A stretch of DNA of 5,524 bases from CBFGTJ01 sp965651815 (GTDB lineage: Bacteria; Actinomycetota; Acidimicrobiia; Acidimicrobiales; Microtrichaceae), in the NCBI GenBank assembly GCA_965651815.1, contig CBFGTJ010000206.1, positions 1 to 5,524 of the forward strand, read 5' to 3'. The notes under the pieces were generated by a model. It did not search any database and was not told where the DNA came from. It saw nothing but the letters and a program-made list of their open reading frames with translations. A program made the translations under genes and the position numbers. Positions 1 to 5,485 of the stretch are shown here, piece by piece (position 1 is the first letter of the stretch; every line of letters starts with the position of its first letter).

Positions 1-2
1 TG

Positions 3-998
3 CTGGGCCACTTCGCCGATCCCAGCGTCGCGGCGGTCGCGCCGAGGGTCACGGCGCCCCCGCCCACGGGTCCCGAGCCGCCCCGCGGGTCGTTGGCGGG
101 CTACGAGCGCCTGCGCTCCCCGCTCGACCTCGGCGCGGAGCCCGGACGGGTCGCGACGGGCACCCGCACCTCCTACGTGCCCGCGGCGACCCTCCTCGTG
201 CGGGCCGACCGCTTCGCGGAGATCGGTGGCTTCGACGCGTCCATGCGGTACGGCGAGGACGTCGACCTGGTGTGGCGCCTCGCGGACGCGGGGCACCGGG
301 TGCGCTACGAGCCGCGATCGGTCGTGCACCACGACGTGCGCGCCACCCCGGCGGACTGGCTCCGTCAGCGGGTCGGGTACGGCTCCTCCGCCGCGGAGCT
401 CGAGGCCCGGCACCGGGGGAAGGTCGCGCCCGCGGTCGTGTCGCCCTGGAGCGCGGCCATGTGGGCCCTCGGCGTGCTCGGCCACCCCGTCGCGGCCGCC
501 GTGCTGGGTGCCGGCACCGTCGCGGCGACGGCGGGCCGCCTGGCGGAGGTGCCACGCCGCGACGCGGTCCGCCTGGCGGTCACCGGCCACCTCGCCGCCG
601 GCCGTCAGCTCGCCGAGGCGGTCGTGCGCGCGTGGTGGCCGATCGCGCTGCCGCTCGCGGTGGTGGACCGGCGGGCCCGCAGGATCACCGCGGCCGCGGT
701 CGCGGCCACCGCAGCGGACGCGGTCGTGCAGCACCGGCGCGCCACGCGGGCCGATGCCGCCGCGACCGGGCAGCTCCCGGGTCCGGCGGCGTTCGCCGGG
801 CTCGCACTCCTCGACCACGCGGCGTACGGCGCCGGCGTCTGGCTGGGCTGCGCCCGCCGCCGTTCGCTGCGGGCGCTGCTGCCGCGCCGCACGCGCGCTG
901 GTTCTGTGATGCGACATCCGGGTGCGCACCCTGACGCTGCAGCGCAGAACCGGACCGCTCGGGGCCGGCGGTGGTGCACGAACGAGAACGTGTTCTAA
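3..998 (+). CDS. mftF: Mycofactocin glycosyltransferase MftF, C-terminal part (5' end outside the window)
   Basis: This family-2 (GT-A) glycosyltransferase is open from the window edge; 331 residues are visible and the N-terminal nucleotide-binding part is missing. MftF is known to add beta-1,4-linked glucose units to premycofactocin, giving the glycosylated form of this peptide-derived redox cofactor. Visible support: the stretch TSYVPAATLLVRAD, then GGFD and the acidic motif RYGEDVDLVWRL (Glu-Asp coded at 255-260), then RVRYEP and VVHHD, and the VGYGSSAAELEARH and SPWSAAMWAL segments. This order is characteristic of MftF. The second half is Ala/Val-rich with hydrophobic stretches, consistent with membrane association. 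The TTG at 93 is in frame, but conserved-looking sequence continues upstream, so it is not the start. The last ~32 residues, from about 900, look non-conserved: they are coded by a palindromic repeat and by the promoter region of the next operon. Another GT2 family is possible but less likely. Confidence 0.82.
   Translation: MGHFADPSVAAVAPRVTAPPPTGPEPPRGSLAGYERLRSPLDLGAEPGRVATGTRTSYVPAATLLVRADRFAEIGGFDASMRYGEDVDLVWRLADAGHRVRYEPRSVVHHDVRATPADWLRQRVGYGSSAAELEARHRGKVAPAVVSPWSAAMWALGVLGHPVAAAVLGAGTVAATAGRLAEVPRRDAVRLAVTGHLAAGRQLAEAVVRAWWPIALPLAVVDRRARRITAAAVAATAADAVVQHRRATRADAAATGQLPGPAAFAGLALLDHAAYGAGVWLGCARRRSLRALLPRRTRAGSVMRHPGAHPDAAAQNRTARGRRWCTNENVF
900..951. repeat. 52-nt imperfect palindromic element at the 3' end of mftF
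   Basis: The two 26-nt halves form an imperfect inverted repeat. The ends are GGTTCTG (900-906) and CAGAACC (945-951), and the centre is the perfect 12-bp palindrome GGGTGCGCACCC (920-931). By hand, 20 of 26 positions pair, and two of the six mismatches would be G-U pairs in RNA. Outer arms and inner core share the same centre, so this is one structure rather than two. No T-run follows, so a classical intrinsic terminator is not shown, although a long GC-rich stem could still slow or end transcription. It has the same length and end sequences as the stem-loop at 5434-5485, which suggests a dispersed repeat family. Confidence 0.75.
984..997. promoter_or_regulatory. KstR-like operator (TetR-type palindrome) upstream of the sterol operon
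   Basis: Positions 985-996 read AGAACGTGTTCT, a perfect 12-bp palindrome. The 14-bp KstR consensus known from mycobacteria and rhodococci is TnnAACnnGTTnnA. Positions 984-997 match it at every fixed position except the first, which is G instead of T. KstR is a TetR-family repressor released by steroid-CoA intermediates. The site lies 53 bp before the GTG of the first operon gene, whose operon content fits the KstR regulon. Another TetR-family regulator of acyl-CoA metabolism could use a similar sequence. Confidence 0.65.
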
Positions 999-1001
999 TC
1001 T
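996..1001 (+). promoter_or_regulatory. Possible -10 box of the sterol operon promoter
   Basis: TAATCT fits the actinobacterial TAnnnT -10 pattern and overlaps the right edge of the operator, so a bound repressor would block it. Transcription would begin near 1007-1009 and leave a leader of about 43 nt. I see no convincing -35 hexamer at the expected distance (around 973-978), which makes the call tentative. Confidence 0.35.
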
Positions 1002-1050
1002 CGCCCCGCACCCCGGGTGGGCCGGGGGCGGTTCTCACCAGGGGGGTCAC

Positions 1051-1521
1051 GTGCCTGACCGGGCGACCACCGACGGGACAACGGAGGACGTGCTCCGGGC
1101 GCCGCTGACGCTCGAGTACCCGTTCCGGCGAACCACCGGACCGGTGATCGGTGCCTACTTCACGGCCCTGCGCGAGCAGCGCATCGTCGGCATCGAGGAC
1201 TCGCAGGGCAGGGTCGTCGTGCCCCCGGTCGAGTACGACCCGGCCACCGGCGAGCCGCTCACCAAGCTCGTCGAGGTCGCGACCGAGGGCGAGGTCGTCG
1301 CGTGGTCCTGGAACGAGCGGGTGCGTGACGGCCAGCCCTTCGACCGTCCCTTCGCCTGGGCGATGGTCCGCCTCGACGGCGCCGACACCCCGATGCTGCA
1401 CGCCGTCGACGCGCCGCGGGAGCAGATGGCGGCCGGGATGCGGGTCCGGGCCCGCTTCGCGGCGGAGCGGACCGGCAACCCCGAGGACCTCGAGTGCTTC
1501 GAGCCGATCAGCGGAGCGTGA
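1051..1521 (+). CDS. OB-fold (DUF35-type) protein, first of a tandem pair; likely thiolase partner
   Basis: This 156-residue protein resembles the acyl-CoA-associated OB-fold family (DUF35, normally rubredoxin-like zinc ribbon plus OB fold). Members pair with SCP-x/Ltp-type thiolases and aldolases, for example ChsH2 with Ltp2 in steroid degradation. The N-terminal helix region is about residues 31-46 (PVIGAYFTALREQRIV). The ribbon-equivalent segment (47-66) keeps the GRVVVPPVEYDP shape but has none of the usual four cysteines; the only Cys is C149. The OB-fold strands follow (72-140), with EGEVVAWSWNERV and a second half containing HAVDAPREQMAAGMRVRARF. The GTG at 1051 is chosen because AGGGGGG (1040-1046) lies just upstream; the frame is open farther up, but that region holds the operator. 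It is the first gene of the operon, 4 nt before the next, and is likely controlled by the operator at 984-997. Lack of metal ligands suggests a structural rather than metal-dependent role. Confidence 0.75.
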   Translation: MPDRATTDGTTEDVLRAPLTLEYPFRRTTGPVIGAYFTALREQRIVGIEDSQGRVVVPPVEYDPATGEPLTKLVEVATEGEVVAWSWNERVRDGQPFDRPFAWAMVRLDGADTPMLHAVDAPREQMAAGMRVRARFAAERTGNPEDLECFEPISGA

Positions 1522-1525
1522 CCAG

Positions 1526-2098
1526 ATGAGCGAACCGGCACCCATCCCACTGCCCGAGGGCCTCTGGTCCCAGCCGGCGCCCGACCTGTCCGCCCTCGGT
1601 GAGCTCGCGGACGCCGAGCAGGTCCGGACGGTGCGCACCCCGGCCAAGATCGTCTACGACTACACGCCCGGCATCGCCACGACCCGGTTCCTGCGGGCGA
1701 TCAAGGAGAAGCGCCTCGTGGGCGAGCGCTGCCCCGAGACCGGCAAGGTGTACATCCCGCCACGGGGCGTGTCGCCGGTCGCCGGCCTCCCCACGACCGA
1801 GCAGGTCGAGCTCGGCCACGACGGCACGCTGGTGAGCTTCTGCATCGTGAACCTCGACTTCACGGGCAACGCGCAGGAGATCCCGTACGTGTCCGCGCTG
1901 ATCCTCGTCGACGGGTCCGACATCCCGATCTACGGGCTCGTCCGCGAGATCCCCTACGACGAGGTCCGCGTCGGCATGCGCATGCGCTCGGTGTGGGTCG
2001 ACGACGACGAGCTGACGACCAGCTTCGAGAACATCAAGTGGTGGGCGCCGAACGGCGAGCCCGACGTCCCCCTGTCCGAGCTCGCCGAGTACGTCTGA
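1526..2098 (+). CDS. OB-fold (DUF35-type) protein, second of a tandem pair
   Basis: This 190-residue protein is a diverged paralogue of its upstream neighbour. Its segment VYDYTPGIATTRFLRAIKEKRLVG (residues 43-66) lines up with LEYPFRRTTGPVIGAYFTALREQRIVG-like sequence of the first protein. The zinc-ribbon equivalent, GERCPETGKVYIPPRGVSPVAG (66-87), keeps the family's G-K-V-x-x-P-P-R core, but only one of the four expected cysteines remains (C69), so zinc binding there is unlikely. The OB fold spans about 90-165 (VELGHDGTLVSFCIVN, then ALILVDGSDIPIYGLV and VRVGMRMRSVWV). The ATG at 1526 has GGAG at 1513-1516, inside the end of the preceding gene. The gap to the next gene is 10 nt. I infer that it forms a complex with one of the two downstream thiolase-fold proteins. 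Mycobacteria, as I recall, have a single longer OB-fold gene at this place (Rv3521), which may correspond to both genes here. Confidence 0.8.
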   Translation: MSEPAPIPLPEGLWSQPAPDLSALGELADAEQVRTVRTPAKIVYDYTPGIATTRFLRAIKEKRLVGERCPETGKVYIPPRGVSPVAGLPTTEQVELGHDGTLVSFCIVNLDFTGNAQEIPYVSALILVDGSDIPIYGLVREIPYDEVRVGMRMRSVWVDDDELTTSFENIKWWAPNGEPDVPLSELAEYV

Positions 2099-2108
2099 GG
2101 GAGCCGCA

Positions 2109-3167
2109 GTGAGAGACGTCGCCATCATCGCCACCGCGCAGTCGCGCCACGTGCGCGCCGCGGCCGCCACCAACGAGGTCGAGCTCATCCAGCCGGTCAT
2201 CCAGGAGGCCACCGAGCGCTCCGGCGTCGGCCGGCACGACTTCGACTTCACCTGCTCCGGCAGCTCCGACTACCTGGCGGGGCAGCCGTTCAGCTTCGTC
2301 ATGACCCTCGACGCGGTCGCGGCGTGGCCGCCGATCTCGGAGTCCCACGTCGAGATGGACGGGGCCTGGGCGCTGTACGAGGCCTGGGTGAAGATCCAGA
2401 CCGGCCAGGCCGACACGGCGCTGGTGTACAGCTACGGCAAGTCCTCCCCCGGCGACCTGCCCCGGGTGCTGTCGCGCATGCTCGACCCCTACTACGAGGC
2501 GCCGATGTGGCCCACTTCGGTCGACGTGGCGGCGCTGCAGGCCGACATGGCGATCCGGGCGGGGGTCACCAGCGAGAAGGCGATGGCCGAGGTCGCGCAC
2601 CGCAGCCGCACCGCGGCGGCGTCGAACCCGCACGCCCAGCTGACCTCGTCGCCGGAGCCGGCAGAGCTGCTCGAGGACGACTACCTCGCGCAGCCGCTGC
2701 GCCGCCACGACTGCGCGCCGATCACCGACGGCGGCGTCGCGGTGGTGCTCGCCGCGGGCGACCGGGCACGGGAGCTGTGTGACCGTCCGGCGTGGATCCG
2801 CGGGATCGACCACCGCACCGACGGCCACCACCTGAACCTGAGGGACCTGACCTCGTCGCCGTCGACCGCGATCGCCGCGGAGAAGGCGGGGGTGGCGGCG
2901 GGCCCGGTCCAGGTGGCCGAGCTGCACGCCTGCTTCACGCACCAGGAGCCGATCCTGCGCGCCGCGCTGGGCCTCGGCGAGGACGTCACGGTGAACCCGT
3001 CGGGCGGGCCGCTCGCCGCGAACCCGATGATGGCCGCCGGGCTCATCCGCCTCGCGGAGGTCGCGAACCGCATCCACTCGGGCGAGGTCGACCGTGGCGT
3101 CGCGCACGCCACCGGGGGCCACGCGCTCCAGCACAACCTGGTCGCCGTCCTGGAAGGTGAGGGCTGA
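2109..3167 (+). CDS. ltp4: Thiolase-fold protein, Ltp4-like (sterol side-chain degradation)
   Basis: This 352-residue protein belongs to the SCP-x/Ltp thiolase superfamily. The length and its place between an OB-fold gene and an ltp3-like gene match Ltp4 of mycobacteria and rhodococci. In Rhodococcus, ltp3 and ltp4 are reported as essential for degrading C24-branched sterol side chains, probably by aldol cleavage of a CoA-linked intermediate. Visible landmarks: the N-terminal MRDVAIIATAQSRH strand; TCSGSSDYLAGQPFS (48-62); ESHVEMDGAWALYEAW (78-93), where a thiolase has its nucleophilic Cys but this protein has none; AELHACFTHQEP (270-281), matching the SCP-x ELHDCF motif; VNPSGGPLAANPMMAAGL (295-312), where the catalytic His of GHP is Asn305; and ATGGHALQHN (334-343), where the C-terminal CxGGG Cys is missing. 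Start GTG 2109 follows GAGGGAG at 2097-2103. Thiolytic activity is therefore unlikely; aldolase or non-catalytic partner are the alternatives. Confidence 0.78.
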   Translation: MRDVAIIATAQSRHVRAAAATNEVELIQPVIQEATERSGVGRHDFDFTCSGSSDYLAGQPFSFVMTLDAVAAWPPISESHVEMDGAWALYEAWVKIQTGQADTALVYSYGKSSPGDLPRVLSRMLDPYYEAPMWPTSVDVAALQADMAIRAGVTSEKAMAEVAHRSRTAAASNPHAQLTSSPEPAELLEDDYLAQPLRRHDCAPITDGGVAVVLAAGDRARELCDRPAWIRGIDHRTDGHHLNLRDLTSSPSTAIAAEKAGVAAGPVQVAELHACFTHQEPILRAALGLGEDVTVNPSGGPLAANPMMAAGLIRLAEVANRIHSGEVDRGVAHATGGHALQHNLVAVLEGEG

Positions 3168-3221
3168 GGTGAGACGCACACGGTGCATCCGCAGGGTGAC
3201 GCGAGCGGCAGGGGACGGACG

Positions 3222-4388
3222 ATGAGCGAACGGGTGGCCGTGGTCGGGATCGGCCAGACGAAGTACACCGCGGTGCGGGGCGACGTCTCGCTGCCGGGCC
3301 TGGTCCGCGAGGCGGTGTTCCGGGCGCTCGAGGACGCCCAGATGACCCTCGCCGAGATCGACGCGATCGTCATCGGCAAGGCGCCCGACTTCTTCGAGGG
3401 GATCATGGTCCCCGAGCACTCGCTGGTGGAGGCGCTCGGCGCGGTCGGCAAGCCCGTGTTCCGCGTGCACACCGCCGGCTCCGTCGGCGGCTCGACGGCG
3501 ATCGTCGCGGCGTCGATGGTCGAGGCCGGCATCCACGAGCGGGTGCTGACCATCGGATGGCAGATGCAGAGCTGCTCCGAGGCGATGTGGGCGCTGAGCG
3601 TCACGATGCCCTTCCAGCAGCAGCTGGTCGCGGGAGCGGGCGGCTACTTCGCCCCCTACATCCGCCAGTACATGGCGCGCTCGAAGGCGCCGGACGACAC
3701 GGGCGTGCTGGTCGCGCTCAAGGACCGGCAGAACGCGCTGAAGAACCCCTACGCCCACCTGCACGAGCACGACATCACCTACGAGTCGGTGAAGGAGTCG
3801 CTCATGCTGTGGGACCCCATCCGCTACTCGGAGACCTGCCCGTCCTCCGACGGCGCCATCGCAATGGTGCTGACCAACGAGCGCGGCGGCGACGCGGCCG
3901 CGGCCGACGGGCGCCCCCCGGCGTGGGTGCACGGGACCGCGTTCCGTTCCGAGCCCGCGATGGCGGCCGGACGCGACCAGGTCTCCCCGCAGGCCGGCAA
4001 GGACTGCGCGGCGGCGGTCTACCGCCAGGCCGGGATCACGAACCCGCGCGAGCAGGTGGACGTCGTCGAGATGTACGTGCCGTTCTCCTGGTACGAGCCG
4101 ATGTGGCTCGAGAACCTCGGCTTCGCGGAGGAGGGCAAGGGCTGGCAGCTCACCCACGACGGCGTGACCGCGATGGACGGCGACCTGCCGGTGAACTGCT
4201 CGGGCGGCGTGCTGTCCAGCAACCCGATCGGTGCCTCCGGGATGATCCGCTTCGGGGAGGCCGCGCTCCAGGTCCGTGGCATGGCCGGCGAGCACCAGAT
4301 CGACGGTGCCCGGACCGCCGTGGGCCACGCGTATGGTGGAGCGGCCCAGTTCTTCGCAATGTGGGTGGTCGGCGCCGACAAGCCCTAG
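3222..4388 (+). CDS. ltp3: Thiolase-fold protein, Ltp3-like (putative sterol C24 aldol lyase)
   Basis: This 388-residue member of the SCP-x/Ltp thiolase superfamily is close in length to Ltp3 of mycobacteria (about 390). Landmarks: RVAVVGIGQTKYTAVRG (4-20); IDAIVIGKAPDFFEG (46-60); RVHTAGSVGGSTAIVAASM (81-99), where Ser87 stands at the thiolase nucleophile Cys; SSDGAIAMVL (208-217); VVEMYVPFSWYEP (281-293), with Tyr285 where SCP-x has the His of ELHDCF; VNCSGGVLSSNPIGASGMIRFGE (324-346), with Asn334 replacing the His of GHPxGASG; and GHAYGGAAQFF (368-378), with no CxGGG Cys. In the steroid aldolase Ltp2, tyrosines take over catalysis, so Tyr285 and Tyr371 are candidates here (inference). The ATG at 3222 is preferred: AGGGGA at 3210-3215 precedes it, and the sequence before it is not conserved-looking. 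An in-frame GTG at 3183 is the alternative. It lies 54 nt after ltp4 and probably forms a complex with it and the OB-fold proteins. Confidence 0.8.
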   Translation: MSERVAVVGIGQTKYTAVRGDVSLPGLVREAVFRALEDAQMTLAEIDAIVIGKAPDFFEGIMVPEHSLVEALGAVGKPVFRVHTAGSVGGSTAIVAASMVEAGIHERVLTIGWQMQSCSEAMWALSVTMPFQQQLVAGAGGYFAPYIRQYMARSKAPDDTGVLVALKDRQNALKNPYAHLHEHDITYESVKESLMLWDPIRYSETCPSSDGAIAMVLTNERGGDAAAADGRPPAWVHGTAFRSEPAMAAGRDQVSPQAGKDCAAAVYRQAGITNPREQVDVVEMYVPFSWYEPMWLENLGFAEEGKGWQLTHDGVTAMDGDLPVNCSGGVLSSNPIGASGMIRFGEAALQVRGMAGEHQIDGARTAVGHAYGGAAQFFAMWVVGADKP

Positions 4389-4416
4389 GGGCCGCCATCC
4401 GAGGAGTCGCCACGAC

Positions 4417-5418
4417 GTGACCGTCCCGATCGAGCCGCCACGACGCGGTCGCGGCCTCGTGACCGCGGGCGCCATCATGCTCGGGCTCAGCATCGTCGGC
4501 GGCGTCGTCGGCACGGCCGTGCTGACCTCCCGGATGGACCTCCGGTCGCTCGAGCGGGACGTCGTGGTCGATGGGCCGCGGGAGCGCCTGGTGCCCGGCG
4601 AGATCCGGTTCCGCGTCGTCGAGCCGCTGGGCGACTCGCGGCCCGAGGAGATGACCGTCGGGATCGCGCTCGACGACACCAGCGGCCCCCGGCCCGAGTG
4701 CACGATCGAGGCCGCGGACGGCGAGGAGGCCCCGTGGGGTCGTGCACGCGTGGGCGACGAGCTCTTCCACGGTCGCCCCGGCTACCGGGTGGTCGGCACC
4801 GCGCGGCTCGGGCCCGGCGACTACGTCGCGAAGTGCGGTGCCGGTGACGGGGAGCCGTCGCGGGCGCGGGAGTACAGCTCCAACTTCACCGTCGGCCGCG
4901 TCGTCGGGGTCGACGACCTGTCACCGATGGTGGCGCCGCTGTTCGGACTGTTCGCCGTCTGGCTCCTCAGCGGCCTGCTGTTCGTCGTCGGCCTTGTGCT
5001 GCTCATCATCGGGCTCGTCCAGCGGTCGCGGTCGCGCCGGGCACCGGTGCCGCAGTGGGGAGGCCCTCCGCAGCAGGTGCCACCCGGCTGGGGCCCGCCC
5101 CCGGGGCACGGTCCGCCGCCCGGGTACGGGCCACCGCCGCCCGGGTACGGGCCACCGCCGACCTACGGGCCGCCTCCGACCCAACCTCCGCCGTCGGGAC
5201 CGCCGACCCCACCCGCCGGTCACGAGCCACCCGGGTCGTGGGGGCCGGCGCCGTCCGGTCCGCCGACCCTGCCGGAGCCGTCGTGGACCCCGTCCGACGG
5301 CTCGTGGACACCCCCGCCCGAACCGGAGCGCGAGGCGCCACCGGAGCCGGAGGGGTCCGCGCCCCGTGAGGAGCCCCCGAGCGGCTGGACGATCCCGCCC
5401 AGCAAGCGCCAGACCTGA
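4417..5418 (+). CDS. Two-helix membrane protein with proline-rich cytoplasmic tail, function unknown
   Basis: I do not recognise this 333-residue protein. It has a short basic N-terminus (PPRRGRG), a first membrane helix at about 14-36, and an exported domain of ~135 residues (37-172) rich in Asp, Glu and Arg. That domain has two cysteines (C95, C140) that could form a disulfide. A second helix lies at about 173-202, followed by a basic stop (QRSRSRR), so both ends face the cytoplasm by the positive-inside rule. The tail (209-333) is mostly Pro, Gly, Ser and Trp, with GYGPPPP/GYGPPPT repeats near 236-254 and an acidic-proline end. The start is GTG 4417, with GAGGAG at 4401-4406; the frame is open farther upstream, but that part overlaps ltp3 and shows no coding character. 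It begins 28 nt after ltp3 with no terminator between, so it could be co-transcribed. Pro-rich tails like this in actinobacteria are often protein-interaction or envelope-organising regions, but no role is shown. Confidence 0.75.
   Translation: MTVPIEPPRRGRGLVTAGAIMLGLSIVGGVVGTAVLTSRMDLRSLERDVVVDGPRERLVPGEIRFRVVEPLGDSRPEEMTVGIALDDTSGPRPECTIEAADGEEAPWGRARVGDELFHGRPGYRVVGTARLGPGDYVAKCGAGDGEPSRAREYSSNFTVGRVVGVDDLSPMVAPLFGLFAVWLLSGLLFVVGLVLLIIGLVQRSRSRRAPVPQWGGPPQQVPPGWGPPPGHGPPPGYGPPPPGYGPPPTYGPPPTQPPPSGPPTPPAGHEPPGSWGPAPSGPPTLPEPSWTPSDGSWTPPPEPEREAPPEPEGSAPREEPPSGWTIPPSKRQT
5113..5160 (+). repeat. 21-bp tandem direct repeat in the proline-rich tail
   Basis: The 27-nt stretch at 5113-5139 recurs exactly at 5134-5160, giving a 21-bp period. 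The unit contains CGGGTACGGGCCACCGCCG and codes GYGPPP plus one variable residue. Less exact copies occur on both sides (GHGPPP before, TYGPPP after). The exact identity at DNA level suggests recent slippage or unequal exchange; tail length may vary between strains. Confidence 0.8.
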
Positions 5419-5433
5419 TCCACCCGTCCTCCC

Positions 5434-5485
5434 GGTTCTGTTCGGCGTGCGTCAAGGAAACCCTTGACGCACGCCGAACAGAACC
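5434..5485. terminator. Perfect 24-bp stem-loop, probable terminator and copy of the 52-nt palindromic repeat
   Basis: The arms 5434-5457 and 5462-5485 are perfect reverse complements, with a 4-nt loop AAAC (5458-5461). The outer ends are GGTTCTG and CAGAACC; the inner part reads GCGTCAAGG before the loop and CCTTGACGC after it. It begins 16 nt after the TGA of the membrane-protein gene, a normal place for a terminator, and by symmetry would work in both directions. There is no T-run on either side, which is common for GC-rich actinobacterial terminators. Its total length of 52 nt and its end sequences are identical to those of the element at 900-951, so it may be a repeat element serving as a terminator. 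Confidence 0.75.

Noticed and set aside
226..934. Two further + strand frames (226-909 and 272-934) and minus-strand frames over mftF
   Set aside because: Their products are Arg/Pro/Ala-rich with no motifs, while the frame ending at 998 carries the GEDVDLVWRL glycosyltransferase motif.
922..1050. Upstream in-frame extension of the first OB-fold gene
   Set aside because: It would start inside the palindromic repeat and run across the operator and promoter. GTG 1051 has a good ribosome site and the sequence before it shows no family similarity.
1974..1985. 12-bp palindrome GCATGCGCATGC as a regulator site
   Set aside because: It lies inside the second OB-fold gene and codes GMRMR, which follows the family pattern (VGMRMR). 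The DNA symmetry is most likely a by-product of coding.
3168..3221. Separate promoter or terminator between ltp4 and ltp3
   Set aside because: The 54-nt gap has no clear inverted repeat, no operator-like palindrome and no good -10/-35 pair; simple read-through is the plainer reading.
2034..4703. An 889-codon open frame on the minus strand opposite the thiolase-fold genes
   Set aside because: It covers four + strand genes that have clear family motifs, and its translation is Arg/His/Asp/Val-rich low-complexity sequence with no recognisable domain. Long antisense frames are expected in DNA this GC-rich.
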